From Heterobasidion occidentale (taxonomy: Eukaryota; Basidiomycota; Agaricomycetes; Russulales; Bondarzewiaceae): DNA of 29,772 bases. Each line of letters opens with the position of its first letter. Within the stretch, counting starts at the first letter, position 1. This document shows, in pieces, positions 1 through 11,028 of this stretch. Location: positions 1-29,772 of the forward strand of contig JBCAQO010000107.1 in assembly GCA_039111635.1 (NCBI GenBank), in the 5' to 3' direction. The notes below the pieces were generated by a model. It was given only the letters and a program-made list of their open reading frames with translations, searched no databases and was not told where the DNA came from. Made by a program: the position numbers and the translations under genes.

Positions 1-2805
1 ATCGACATTAGTCACCAAGAGAGTGAATCTTGTAAGTTTCCAAATTGAATGACTTGGGCTTTCTGGCTGTATCCGCTGAACTGCTTGCGAGCACAGATGC
101 AGGACGAGGAAGTTTGGCCATTTTATTTTGCTGGCGTCGTTGTCGAGCAGCGCTCTCTTTTGCGAGCTCCCGAGTATTGAAAGCAGAGCATGTGTTGTCG
201 ACAAATTCTCGAAGACGCTCTCCCAAAACAGCGGTCAGCGTAGCTAAAAGGGAAAGGGTGTGATCGGTGTGCATTCGAAGTTTTGCCAGTCCATGCCAGT
301 GAGTCAGTACAAACAAGAGCTGCAAGATCTGGTGATTGTGCGGTTCAGGCAGGAGTCCTTCGAAGACGGGGATTGAACACTGCAGCAGATCTCAGAACGA
401 AAACACCAGTCAAGGAGAACTGATCCTACCTGTAGAAGGTCTTCATAGTCTCGGGCAGCCATCCTCTTCAATTCGGAAGCATTTCTAGATATACGTTTGA
501 TCGCATCTCTACCGAACGAAGGTACCTGTCGGTACCTGACAGAAGATTGAGCCACCTGGTCGTTGACGACAAGACTCTGCATACCTTCGGTCTAAGATGT
601 GCTTTAGCCCTTCGTCCTCGCAATCGAGGATGCGGAGAAGGTGTATAAACAATGACTTCCACACGCCAAGCTCAATTTCGTGCAAGAGATCGACAACAAA
701 CATGTCAAACATGTTGAAACCAAGCGGTGCCAGTCTTTCCGAGAATGCATTCTAGATGAATGTTTAGCTTACTTGGATGTTCACGCCATAGAGCGAGAAA
801 CTTACTGTTGTTGGGACCAAAGATTCTGGCTTCAACAGCTTTTCTACGGCAGAACTGTTTACTGCAAAATTTTTGTGATAGATTATTTCCCGAGCAAGCG
901 ACACAACAACCCGACGGTGTTGGTCATCCACGCGAGCCAGTGACACCCGTTGTGCCATATCCTGAGGCATACCGATGTTATGCACCCGGGATAGAGGAAT
1001 CAGGCAACGTGGGCAAGGACAACCACCGAGATTTCGTATGCTGGCGAGAATGATCCTGGGACACATGATTGAGTGATGGGGTACTCCGTGATATCAAAAA
1101 GGGGAAAAACAGACTTTTCAGGATAGTCAGCAGAGTAAGTGAATATTCGAGGATAGAACCGTCGTTTGACTCCATCACAACACTCAATGACAATGCCGTG
1201 CGCATAGGCATGCAGAAATTCGTCGTCAAGGAGTAGCCTCCATTGGGCCTGTAACATATCGCGCTGACAATGGGCCATGAAAGCGCTGTTGGGTCCCTTT
1301 CCTCCAATTCTTTCGGCAGCAAAATCCTTGAAAGCGTCCGGGAGCTATTTCGTTTCGTCAGTGTCGTTCGTCTGTAGAATGGAAGCGATTTACCTTTTCG
1401 AAGTAAGCTATATGAGTGAAGGAACGACAAGATGGTTTACACCGGCGATACTTCGATTCATTGCCAAGTGCAAGATAGGCAGGCCACAGTTTGGCATCGC
1501 CGAAGGTCGAAAGATGAGTGCCGTCTGATGCAAACATCAGCGCGGCGACAACTCTTTCAAGGCTACACCCTGGTTCTCCTGGACTTTCCTGCAGAGCGTT
1601 GTGTGCATCCAAAAAAGCCTCTGATGTATAGGCTTCTCCGTGGACTTGTACTGCCTCTGGAGCACTACCAGGTTGGCATAGCAGTTTATATGGCTCGAGA
1701 TGTAAGTGGGGAAAGGTTGTCGGGTTGGTGATCTTTTCCTTAATCACAGACACTAACCGTCGATGATGGAAACTTGTGACGACATAATCCTGCGCCCCTG
1801 GTTGAAGACATTTCTTGTGGAACGGGATAGATATCTTGACGGTGTCGTGTATCCACCCATCCTCCTCTTGTTCGTCCTCCCAATTATCCTCATCCTGACC
1901 AGCCAGCTTGCGATCAATACTGCTCCATGGCGTTTTTCTGACGTCCTCCGGGCGAAAATCGGTACTGCCGACGATGTCGATGAGATTTTTGAAACTCGAT
2001 TGAGATTTTCGTACTCCATCGTTCCAGTACCATTCACCGAGAAGAAATGACGAGCGATTGGGATAAGGATAGAATGACGGCGCAGAAGAAGACTCAGGGA
2101 GGGCATTCGAGTCATCCTGCGTTGACAAAGCAGGCTTTTCAGCGACTCGTTCGGGATCGTGTGCTGGAAAGTCAGTGGCATGATACTGACGAAACAACCC
2201 AAAAATGTTTCGGGGAGACTTCAAGATCTGTCGCAAAGACTTTTGAATCACCTGAGGTGGATCGGAAGAGAGGCTACGGTGGGAGGCGACTGCATCGGAG
2301 TTATAGACGCGGAAGAAGATGGCTCTGATAGCGACTGCAACTGAACGGGTAAAGCTGCCGGGGGCTGAGGCAACATGTCACGATAACGTTTAGGAAGCCT
2401 GGTATTTGCTCTACGAGGCCTGCGTTCTGCCAGAGAAAGGTTTGGGTCATCTTGATTTGCGGAGGACGACTGTGGAATAGACTGAAAACCTTAAGATACA
2501 GATGAGGGCGAAACTTTGAGATGTAAACTCACCTGTTGTACAGCTGGTGTAGGGACCTCTGCGATCGACAATGCTGGCTCCAAGACCTCCGCGACCAACG
2601 GTGCTGTCTCCAAAACTGCTCTGGATCCATCAGCATCCGTTCGACGACGTTTCTTCGCAGCCCACACTTCTTTGGCTTTTGCTAGCGCCTCAGAAAACCT
2701 TTTCTTGGTTTTCTGACATGTGCGCCTGTGGTAAGTGAGCGCCGATGGCAGCGAGAATGACCTTCCGCAAACACAAGACTCGCTGAAAGCCGGCGGCAAT
2801 TCCAT
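1..2805 (-). CDS. Plavaka (KDZ-type) DNA transposase, 3' end beyond left edge
   Basis: Transposase of the Plavaka/CxC-type KDZ elements of basidiomycetes, expected to act in the nucleus. The start is taken at the ATG at 2805. A C2H2/C2HC-like finger follows at once (CVCGRSF...HRRTC), then a basic stretch and a low-complexity linker with LAERRPRRANTRLPKRYRD. Exons readable in order on the minus strand include about 2251-1358 (NIFGLFRQYH, DAKLWPAYLALGN), 1335-1125 (HCQRDMLQAQWRLL, RFYPRIFTYSADYPEK), 1045-810 (GGCPCPRCL, DMAQR, LARVDD, VEKLLKPESLVP), 750-590 (GFNMFDMFVVDLLHEIELG), 545-435 (VPSFGRDAIKRISRNASEL) and 370-8 (LTHWHGLAKLRMHTDHT, FNLETYKIHSLGD). Introns of about 50-65 nt join these in frame. 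One unresolved point is near 2250, where the linker frame meets a TGA and the downstream frame is different. This may be an unrecognised intron or a frameshift. The C-terminus is off the window. Family call is firm; integrity is less certain. Confidence 0.88.
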
Positions 2806-3711
2806 GAAAATCGTGTGGCCAGAGGAGGTCGAATGATACAAGCGCGGGTGGGGACTTTCAGCGCAAGCGATGGTCTGTCAGCTTATATGTAGAAAGACAT
2901 GACTCGCTCGCTCGCTAAGATGTGTTTTGCCGATCGGATCTCAAATCGTTATGCGCTGTAGTGAAGTAGAATAGCTTCTATGAGGAGAAGACTACTCAGA
3001 AACCCAAGACCAGAAAGTGCTCATCACATTTTTACGGTCAACCGTCTTGTACCACAAAACCCTCTAACATCCGAACCACCGATGAGTGCCTGGAGAGGCT
3101 CCAAACGCCGTTGAGACAGAGACAGTCTAACACCCTGCAATGAGCAAGGAGCCAGCTGCTGATGACCAAACAATGCCTGCAATGAGCAAGCGCCGTTCGG
3201 AGATGACATGGAAGAGGTGCCATGGAAGAGGTGCCATCCTTGGGGAGTATACAGTTAAATGAAGCAAAGATGGGCCAGCGATGGGTGAAGAGTTGGAAAG
3301 GGGAGTTGTAGCCGTCACGTGTGACGGATTCTGCCGGCACGAGCTCCATCGGAGTTGCAACCGATTTCTTTGTAGCGGCCAGGCTCATTTTAGTGTTTCT
3401 ACCCACCAATTGTTGCACATACAGTACCTATCTTAGCTTCTTGGAATACAACCTGTCATTTTTTCGTATTTTTAAAATCAAGAGAAAGCGATGCTGAGGC
3501 ACTGCTGAGTCTGTCTGAACACTGGCGATTGACCGAGATAGTCCAGGATAGTCCCTGATCAATCTTCCGCGTCTCTTCCGGATGCAATCGACGTATATAT
3601 TAGTAAGTGAAGGTCAATATGGCGTCACCCCACATTCACTGCTACCTTTGCTTACTACGTCCTGTCTCCGAGCTTCAGTTCCCATTCCCCGCCTTTACTA
3701 TCGTCGAAATC
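2806..3711. other. Divergent intergenic region between transposase and deaminase-like gene
   Basis: No gene is supported here. It holds the paired 15-bp element at 3134-3190, a CTCG-rich stretch (gactcgctcgctcgctaag) around 2899-2917 close to the transposase start, and a direct doublet gaagaggtgccatg at about 3209-3235. Open frames on the minus strand (3038-3418) have no recognisable content. Confidence 0.5.
3134..3190 (-). promoter_or_regulatory. Paired 15-bp element, copy A (upstream of transposase)
   Basis: Two perfect direct copies of CTTGCTCATTGCAGG, read on the minus strand, at 3190-3176 and 3148-3134 (period 42 bp). The transposase start at 2805 lies about 330 bp downstream in the same orientation. 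The spacer sequence differs from the other two pairs. The end CAGG resembles a splice acceptor, but an upstream-element role is equally possible. Confidence 0.6.
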
Positions 3712-5970
3712 ATGAACGCGTCCGAGTCCCTGGTCAACAAGATCAACAAGTTCAAAACCATCACCACCTTGATCATGGTTATCCTTTATCTTCGAGGACA
3801 AAATAATTCGCTATCCCAGACGCAGACGGTCTACAAAGACAAGAGACAAGTCGTCGAAAGGCCCCAGTCACAGCACCGATTGCTCGATCAGCTTGCTACA
3901 CTGCTTGTCAGAGACCGCGAAGTGGTGGCTGTGGCGGCAGGTATGCAGAGGCGCTAACGTCAGCCTCGTCGTCTCGGTCTCACATCAACGCGACATAGAC
4001 GCTTCCATAGAATGCGCGGAAGACCAAGTAATGCATAACTGCATCATTACCACCAATCCGACACACCCCAATGAGGCGAGAGGGAAGACCGATCTCGCAG
4101 CAAAGACGAAGACGACGGGCGACGGGACGGGCGCGGAGAAGGGAAAGAAAGTTCTGAAATCGGAGGTTCAAGCGAAAGTGGAGAAGAGAGTGAGATTGGA
4201 GACAGAGTCTCAAGTGAGGACGAGGACAACTGCTGCGACAGATGAGGCGATGACCACAAGGAGCATAAGCTCAGAGGCGAGGACGGGGGCGACAGAGCCG
4301 TCGAGAGGGAAGATGAATCGGTCAGTAGCAATGAAGGGTAAATCGGAGACGAATGAGGAGGATCGGGGACAGGATGTCGTGCCATTTACAAAGGCCATGT
4401 TAAATGAACAAAAGAAGTGAGTGCGAACTTTCTATCGAATGATAACCTTTCTGACATAGTTCATAAAGCATGAAGTTTGATGAGCACGTCTCGGAGGTGA
4501 TCGAGTTACTCAAGAAAGAGGACACCACACCTTACAGCCTGGGCGTTCACGTCGTTTCTCGTGGCTACCGCAAGATGCGCTCTCGACTCAGGTGTACGAT
4601 CTACCGCCTTCCTCAGCAAGATCTTGAATGCCGAACCTGACAGATTGCCTGAACTATTCAAGAAGAAGTCTACATTACGCAAAGAACGGGACCAAGTCCT
4701 TTCTGGAGAGCTCATAGCACGTTGGTGGGGCATCGACCTTTTCGGCGTGGAGCACGGAGGACTCGAGTTGAAAACCCGAGCGCAGAACAATGACGTTCTT
4801 TTTGTCAAGGAGACATGCGTGGCCTTCCATCATACCTTGTGCTTGGCTCTGAAAGGCTATCAGACCTGTTTGGACGAGATTTCCAAAGCCCAGCCAGACA
4901 ATTTCGGCGCGATGATGAACAAGACCTGGCTTTATGTCACTCTTTTGGAAGCATTTGCATATTCCAACGCTTTCGCAGACTACCTGACTCTCGCCATTCC
5001 CGATATATTCGACCATCCCTTCGCAGGTACAGAACCCAAGTATACCACACCATCTAGAGAGTCCCAGGGCCAGCCAAATACGTGGGAGGAACAAGCAGTG
5101 GTGGACGACGATGATACAGATATGTTCGTCACTGTGGGCTCGACACCGATTGACGCATACAAGCAGTGGCTGCGTCGACAGGTTGTGATACCATTCGCTG
5201 TTCACGGTCTCGTGGGTTCGGCACAGTATCTTCGAACATCACTTACACTGTCATTTCTGCCGAACATCCTGGGACAGACATGGCACCCTGGGAAGAGGTG
5301 GTGAAGGAGGTATTGAGCGAGAACGACGAGACTGCTCGCACGAAGACAGTGATCGACGAACTCAAATTATTGATGACGAGGGACGCCGAGAAGGCGGGGA
5401 GCTCAATTAGCCGCCACTGCAAGAATTTACTATCGCCGACTCCCATGTTCCAAGGGAGTATCCATTGCGAGTGTCTCTTGGCTAGCGTCCTGGACGGGAA
5501 GAACCTGGACAATGGGAGCATGTTGCTTGCTGCACATGGTGTTAATCCGGAAAGTTTTCACCCCCTACACCTTCCAATGCCAATATTGACATGGAGATTT
5601 ACAGAGCGACATAGACCCCTGCTACGTCGGCACGTCTAAACTCGCATGCCCTGTCTGCCATTTCGTGAATTCCGAATTAGGCGCGCGCAAGTGGCTGGCG
5701 AAACCGAATCACAATTTCATGTTCCCCTGCGCGCTGCCACGTGAGCTTCGTGAGGATATACACACGAGGGCAGAGATCCATTTCAAGGCCATATTGCTGG
5801 ACTTACTCGATGTATTACTCAAGCCGAAGCCGCGACATTCGCGGACCGATTCCGCTCAAACCGAAGGTTATCAGACGGACAGTGAACGCAAGAGCCTTGA
5901 GGTCTTGAAGGCGAAGCGAGAGATCGATCGTCACAACGTGTCTGTAGACCGTGCTCTATGGATAAACTGA
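3712..5970 (+). pseudogene. OTT_1508-like deaminase-fold gene, frame-broken
   Basis: The reading resembles a large basidiomycete family carrying the OTT_1508-type deaminase fold, a zinc-dependent nucleotide/nucleic-acid deaminase-like domain whose substrate is not known. The start is ATG 3712 (MNASESLVNKINKF). Next come LLDQLATLLVRDREVVAVA, then, in another frame, VSLVVSVSHQRDIDASIE, and an acidic Ser/Glu/Asp linker (about 4070-4250). The family core follows: VATARCALDSGVRST, NDVLFVKETCVAFHHTLCLAL and NKTWLYVTLLEAFAYSNAFADYL. The putative zinc site is HCE in SIHCECLLASVL (about 5460) and CPVC in VGTSKLACPVC (about 5650), separated by a probable intron near 5538-5604. Frame changes that no clean intron explains occur near 3945, about 4530 and about 5255, and the acidic frame meets stops near 4245. 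The likely reading is a decayed copy. Sequence errors are the alternative. The stop is at 5968-5970. Confidence 0.6.
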
Positions 5971-6237
5971 AGACGGCCAGTTTTGAGTGTTGAAATGCAG
6001 AAGGTCAGGCTTCTGGGGTAGTCCGAGAGCGCTTGTAGGTTTCTTCCGCATTCTAATTAGCGCCGTTTAGTCACCATTCGTAGATCGAAAAGAACGGTTG
6101 AAAGGTACTTCGAATACGAGAGACGGCATTTTCACGATCCGAGACACGGCGTTGTTTGATACATGTATATCATTCTGAATGGCATCAGACTTGCGACATG
6201 AACCTATTGCGTGAGAGGGCAAAAAAAACATGCGAAA
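5971..6237. other. Short convergent intergenic region
   Basis: This lies between the 3' ends of the deaminase-like gene (+) and the 889-aa gene (-). I see no RNA gene, repeat or further coding signal in it. Confidence 0.5.
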
Positions 6238-9018
6238 TCATGAATGTACGTGACGAGCGAGGGATTTGGGCTGCGATAAAGGCATAATAGGGAGTCTCCC
6301 ACAATGCTTGTGAAACGTGACAGTATAAAAGAGAAACACCGCATGCTCGAAGTCTGTGAAAGCTTTGAAATTAGAATCGTAATCCTTGTGCCACATAAGC
6401 TTACTTCCGCCGGGCCATCCACAGAGGACTTCAGCCATTACCTTCACAGCACCACGCCTGGCCTCCCAATCTTCAATCACAAGTCGGTCCACCCACCGAC
6501 TCTCACGCTCCCAGTCTACGCTGAGACCCCCCGTGGCCCATATGTGGCAGATTTTTCCTTCGCGTTGGGCGGCATACCGTTTGTCCTCGTAACAGTAAAC
6601 ACCCATGACAACCTTCCTGTCCAATTGTAGGAGTTCAAGACGAAAATTAGCTACCGAAAGCTCCCATACTACTTCAGCCCAGAGGTCCTTATCCTCATGA
6701 GCCATCTTGCTAGTGACGAAGGTTCTGCCCCATTGCGGAGATGTAGTGTCATCGTATGGTGCGAATCCGGCGTGCACCAGGAATCGGACACCTATGTCGA
6801 CCCGATCTGCAACACGTCTGTCCAAGGCCTTCTTACGTTTGCGCACCTCGACCGACGAAGCGCTGGTGACATTGGACGCGACTTGCGGTTCCAAGCGAGC
6901 CTTTTTAGTCTTGCGAGGCCATGGTGGTAAGCGAGCCATGTCGTGTGAAGAGGATTGAGGCTTCACGGTACAATTGACCATGTTGTCTGGCAGGTAATAT
7001 CTCCCCTCTAATGCAATCCTCCATTGGCTGGTCGTCATCAGGACCATACAGTGGTTAGAAGGGCATAGAACCTCCAGCAGACACCACATGCGAATGCGTA
7101 GCCAGTTGTGAACTCTATGCCCAAAAACGGCTCCTTTGTCCGCAAAGAACAGATGAATGGGGGGGAGAGGATACTGAAGGGCCATATTTGGATCATCGTC
7201 CAAATCCATGGTCTCTTCGAAGACGCTTATCCAACCCGGGGCGAGTGGGGGAAGCCAAGTGGGGTGCACAACCCGGAGACCTGTTTTAGGAGAAGGACCA
7301 TGACATCGATGGCTGTTACTACGCTGCTTATGAGGCGCCAGTGTCTTCGGAGGACTCGAAATTTGCGAATGACTTGCGTTTGATTGGACATCTGGGACCT
7401 TGGGAGCATTCTTCACGTCGGGCGATGGTGGGCGATGTTCTGTGTGTGTTGCGTGACAATGAAACCATAGAGGCGCAACGCAGGGAACTTACCACGCTTG
7501 TCAGATGAGCGAGACCTCGACAACAGACTTCTACGCCACTGATCATTAGATGAATAGGCCGACGCGAGCACAACAAAGTCGGATGTGGTGGTCTCAAACA
7601 TGGTGCAAGCGGGGTCATCGATGAAACGAGGACCATCTCGTACAAGCTTAGCGGCTATTTAAACAAATTGTGCATCAGTTACACAAGCCTGACCTAGTCA
7701 ATCGAGTCTTACCATAAACATTACCAGTGAAAGCGCTGATCATCGCGGTCTGCCGCTCGTCGCTATTGACGTCACGCTCGGTCGGGATTTCATCGACTAT
7801 GACATGCGAAATATCCGGCCCTGACATAGCATGATTCCGACACACAGGCGGATTTTGCCGCTCGATTTCCCCAACCGTTGCAGGAGAATAGATCTCCAGC
7901 GGTAGTAGAATTGGTCGACTGGTCAAGCTAAACTTTCGCAGCCTGTCTTGAATGGTGCCGCGTAACGGTTCACCGTGTGACGCCTCCACCCAGAGAGGGG
8001 CCTTGGTGCGATGGTTGGCATATTCAAAAATCTGTGATGAGCTGAAGGAGATGCCGGTTCTGATGACTGTCTTGACGGAGATGATAAGTGTGCGGGTTGT
8101 AAGAGTGGTGCGCCTCCGGATGTACCAAACCGGGATCCCAATCCGGAACAACTCTCGAAGCATTGACAAACTTGAGGTGATGACACCGCGAAGAGGAAGA
8201 ACAGGTTGAGGGCAATCGAACGTAGGATCCTCCATACGAGGTTTCACTACCAGCATATAGATAATCCAGGCGCGTAATTCAAGCAGGATACGCTGAAACT
8301 CACGAAACCATAAGACGGTGTCGGAGAAAGGCATTGGAATCTGCGAGAGTGAACCGTAGGCACGATAAAGGGCCTCAGATCGATGTCTCTGGTACATGTA
8401 GCTGGACGTGTGTGCATTGACTACAGCAGCCGGAGTGCCTTCGGGAAACTCTTGAGCCCCAATTTCGTCTCCTATCCTACGCACTTCCAACATCGCTTTG
8501 CGCAGGCGGGAGAGCACTGTCTCATACAAGATTCCTACTGAAGCGCGCGGCAGCTCCTCGCAGATACGAAAGTCCGTTCCTTTGAAGGAAAACCACGCAG
8601 CATCCGGATCTTCGAATTGAGGAAGGCCGCCTTCTTTGTCGTCCACTGGAAAGTCCGGTGCTCGTAAGCCATGATGATCGTCGACCTTCTGGAGTTCCTT
8701 CAGTCTCGGGTTCATGGGCGCAGCATAGGAATGGGGCTCCACTGGGTCGAAAGCTTGTGGCCACTTCAGATGTTCAAATGCACCAAGCATGCCGTCTCCG
8801 AAATATCTGAAGGGTGTGTCGTCGGGGTGCACAGGGACCTCCGGAACAAAGTCCATGTTTGGTGTGGAGATCCATAATTCATCGTGATTGCGGAATGGAG
8901 CAACGCAGAGACAATCTAGGGCGTCAACCTGCTCGCCGTGCAGTAGGGATCGACGAGAATCGAGAATTTCGCGAAGGTTTTCAAGCGGCCGTGCTTGCCA
9001 ACAAGTAACGGCGGCCAT
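6238..9018 (-). CDS. Intact three-exon gene of an unnamed basidiomycete family (889 aa)
   Basis: Function unknown; I recognise only the style of an Agaricomycete-restricted family. The start is the ATG at 9018, in a strong context (gcagccATGGCC). Exon 1 is 9018-7713, exon 2 is 7654-7493 and exon 3 is 7439-6238. Donors are GTAAGACT and GTAAGTTC; acceptors are aaatag and cacacag. The summed length, 2670 nt, is an exact number of codons. Visible features are an aromatic-rich N-terminal half (FRYFGDGMLGAFEHLKWP, WFSFKGTDFRICEELPR), a central MLRELFRIGIPVWYIR segment that may be a buried helix, a linker rich in Ser and basic residues (SLLSRSRSSDKR), then GWISVFEET, FGHRVHNWLRIRMWCLLEV and TSQWRIALEGRYYLP. 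A basic run (RKRKKALDRRVADRV) precedes the C-terminal domain, which ends in KAFTDFEHAVFLFYTVTFH. No catalytic signature or signal peptide is evident. A pair of 15-bp elements lies 120-180 bp upstream. Confidence 0.8.
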
Positions 9019-9137
9019 GGCTGCAACGTGCCCAATGAGACAGTAAACCAATGGAGGAACAAGAAAAACACGGCGATGCGAACTGACCTAGTAGTATGAG
9101 CAATAATAACGTAGGACTCGACTTGATGTCCAACGAC

Positions 9138-9198
9138 CCTGCAATGAGCAAGGAAGGATGACGGTGCACTCAAAATCCAGTCACCTGCAATGAGCAAG
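9138..9198 (-). promoter_or_regulatory. Paired 15-bp element, copy B (upstream of the 889-aa gene)
   Basis: Two perfect copies of CTTGCTCATTGCAGG on the minus strand at 9198-9184 and 9152-9138 (period 46 bp). The nearer copy ends 119 bp before the ATG at 9018, in the same orientation as the gene. The region between the pair and the ATG holds no other obvious motif. Confidence 0.65.
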
Positions 9199-9477
9199 CG
9201 GACGGAGAGTGGTTATACTACTAGCAAATCTAGTGCAATCTTGAAAGGAGTTTGGGAATTCGGCAGATGGAGATACGGGGATGATGAGGATGCTGGTAGC
9301 CTGAGGCTCGCCGAGTCACTAGTCACTGCAGTGGCTATGGCGGTCAAAGTGTCCCAGGTGTGTAATCGGAAATCTCCGACAATTTGGAATCCCAACAGAG
9401 GCAGCCACCTCGGATATATCCGAGCTCGGATGTGTCTGAGTGATTAGTAATGATTGCTAGCTGCTACAAAATACAGC

Positions 9478-9546
9478 AAAGACCGGGAATCGAACATCAA
9501 ACCCCGTGGACACCTCGACATCACCTTGACTAGACCGTTCGCCCAT
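9478..9546 (-). other. tRNA-like relic or SINE head
   Basis: On the minus strand a B-box-like GTTCGATTCC lies about 35 nt downstream of an A-box-like GGTCTAGTCAAGG, which is the spacing of a pol III internal promoter. The T stem and acceptor stem do not pair well, so this is not a convincing tRNA gene. It could be a tRNA-derived SINE head or a decayed tRNA. No second copy was seen in the window. Confidence 0.3.
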
Positions 9547-9599
9547 ACGATCTATGCAATAACAGCCGCTAATTATTATAACTGCTCATAACAAGTACG

Positions 9600-10725
9600 C
9601 TACGCTGACGCGTCACAGCCCTCCCCGACGCCTTCTTCTTAACGTCGGCCCGGCCTCGCAAGCGCCCTCGCCTCGTCCTCGACGTCACCTCTCCCTTGAC
9701 GACGACGGCACCTCCTGGACGCCTCCCCCACCGCGGCCTCCTCTTCCACCCCGTCCCAAACGAGGATGACGGCTACGATGCCGCCCTCGTCTCTCACGTC
9801 GCCCTCATCTCCCTCGACCACGCACCTGGCTCCCTCGACCCCGCCGCCTGCATGCCCCCGCCTGGACGACGGCCTGGACGACACCGACTCGGCCGCGCCT
9901 CACCGACGGCTCCCTCGACGCCTCGTCATCCGGCTCTCGACGATGCGGCCGCCTCGCTGGACCCTGCCCGCTCCCTCGACCCCGCCGCCTGCACGCCCCG
10001 ACCACGCCCCCACCTGGACGACGGCCTGGACGACGCCGCCTGGACGCCGCCGCCTGGCGGCTCCCTCGAAGACGCGGCCGCCTCGCTGAACGCTGCCCGC
10101 TCCCTCCACCCCGCCGCCTGCACGCCCCCGCCTGGACGACGCCGACTCGGCCGCGCCTCACCGACGGCTCCCTCGACGCCTCGTCGTCCGCCCTCGACGA
10201 CGCGGCCGCCTCACTAGACCCTGTCGGCTCCTCGTCGACGACGCCGCCTGGACGCCCGGCACCCTCTACGACGCGGCCGCCTCACTGGACCCTGCCCGCT
10301 CCCTCGACCCCGCCGCCTGCACGCTCCGACCATGTCCCCGCCTGGACCACGGCCTGGACCACGGCGCCTGGACGATGCCGTCTGGACTACGCCGCCTGGA
10401 CGACGCCGCTCCATCGACGGCGACTCATCTCTCCTCCTCCACGACAACGCCCGCCTCCCTCGACGATGACGTCCGCCTCCCTCGACGTGCACGACTCTCC
10501 CGTCGACGGCGCCGCTCCCTCCACAGCAACTCCTGCCTCCTCGTTGGCGGCTCCCTCGACGCTGGCGGGTCTCGCTGTCGACTCCCTCGGCGCTGCCGCC
10601 CACTTCTCTCGTCATCGGCCCTCTCCCGCCGCTCTCGTATCCGTCGACACTGCCGCCGTTTTCGCGCCGCCACCGTGTACGCCTCCTCGTTGTCGCTGAT
10701 CGATAGCCTCCTGTACATACATACT
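9600..10725. repeat. GC-rich low-complexity repeat island
   Basis: About 1.1 kb of very GC-rich sequence, sharply different from its flanks. It is built from degenerate units such as ctccctcgaccccgccgcct and gacgacgccgcctggacg. The module with gctccctcgaccccgccgcc is near-repeated around 9829, 9969, 10098 and 10299, and a larger block (tcggccgcgcctcaccgacggc) recurs at about 9889 and 10148. Long frames are open on both strands (Pro/Ala/Thr/Ser-rich on plus, Arg/Gly-rich on minus). That is expected from GC-rich repeats that lack stops and is not good evidence of a protein. No splice-consistent gene model joins it to neighbours. Confidence 0.7.
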
Positions 10726-11028
10726 TAGCAGTGGACCACTTGCACGCAATGAATTGTTAGTTTCCCCAGTGACTGGCATGTGTGAACGGCATCCCAGTAA
10801 TGATATGGCAGCCGCGCAGGGGCCAAGCGAGAACAAGAAATCATCGTGCAACTTAACATCGATCGAGGTAACAAAGAGCCCGTCATTCACACCAGGTTGC
10901 CATGTATCTGTGGTCGCTCGCTCGCGAACATGGACAAGTCCCAGGCGTAGACTTCACGTAGCGTACTCCCAATGCTATGCAATATTTTCAGCGTGATATC
11001 AAGGTGAAAAATGGTGGCGAATACTCAC
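10726..11028. other. Intergenic or intronic stretch with no recognised gene
   Basis: This lies downstream of a good minus-strand donor (GTGAGTATT at 11028-11020) and so may hold an intron and further exon of the fragment at 11029-11338. I could not recognise a continuation. Confidence 0.35.

Noticed and set aside
3134..3190. The 15-bp pairs as terminal repeats of a tiny transposon
   Set aside because: They are direct, not inverted, the spacer differs at each locus, and no target duplication is visible.
9478..9546. A functional tRNA gene
   Set aside because: Only the internal promoter boxes fit; acceptor and T stems do not pair.
9639..10728. Proline-rich and arginine-rich proteins in the GC-rich island
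   Set aside because: Stop-free frames on both strands follow from extreme GC content and repeats; no conserved text or introns support them.
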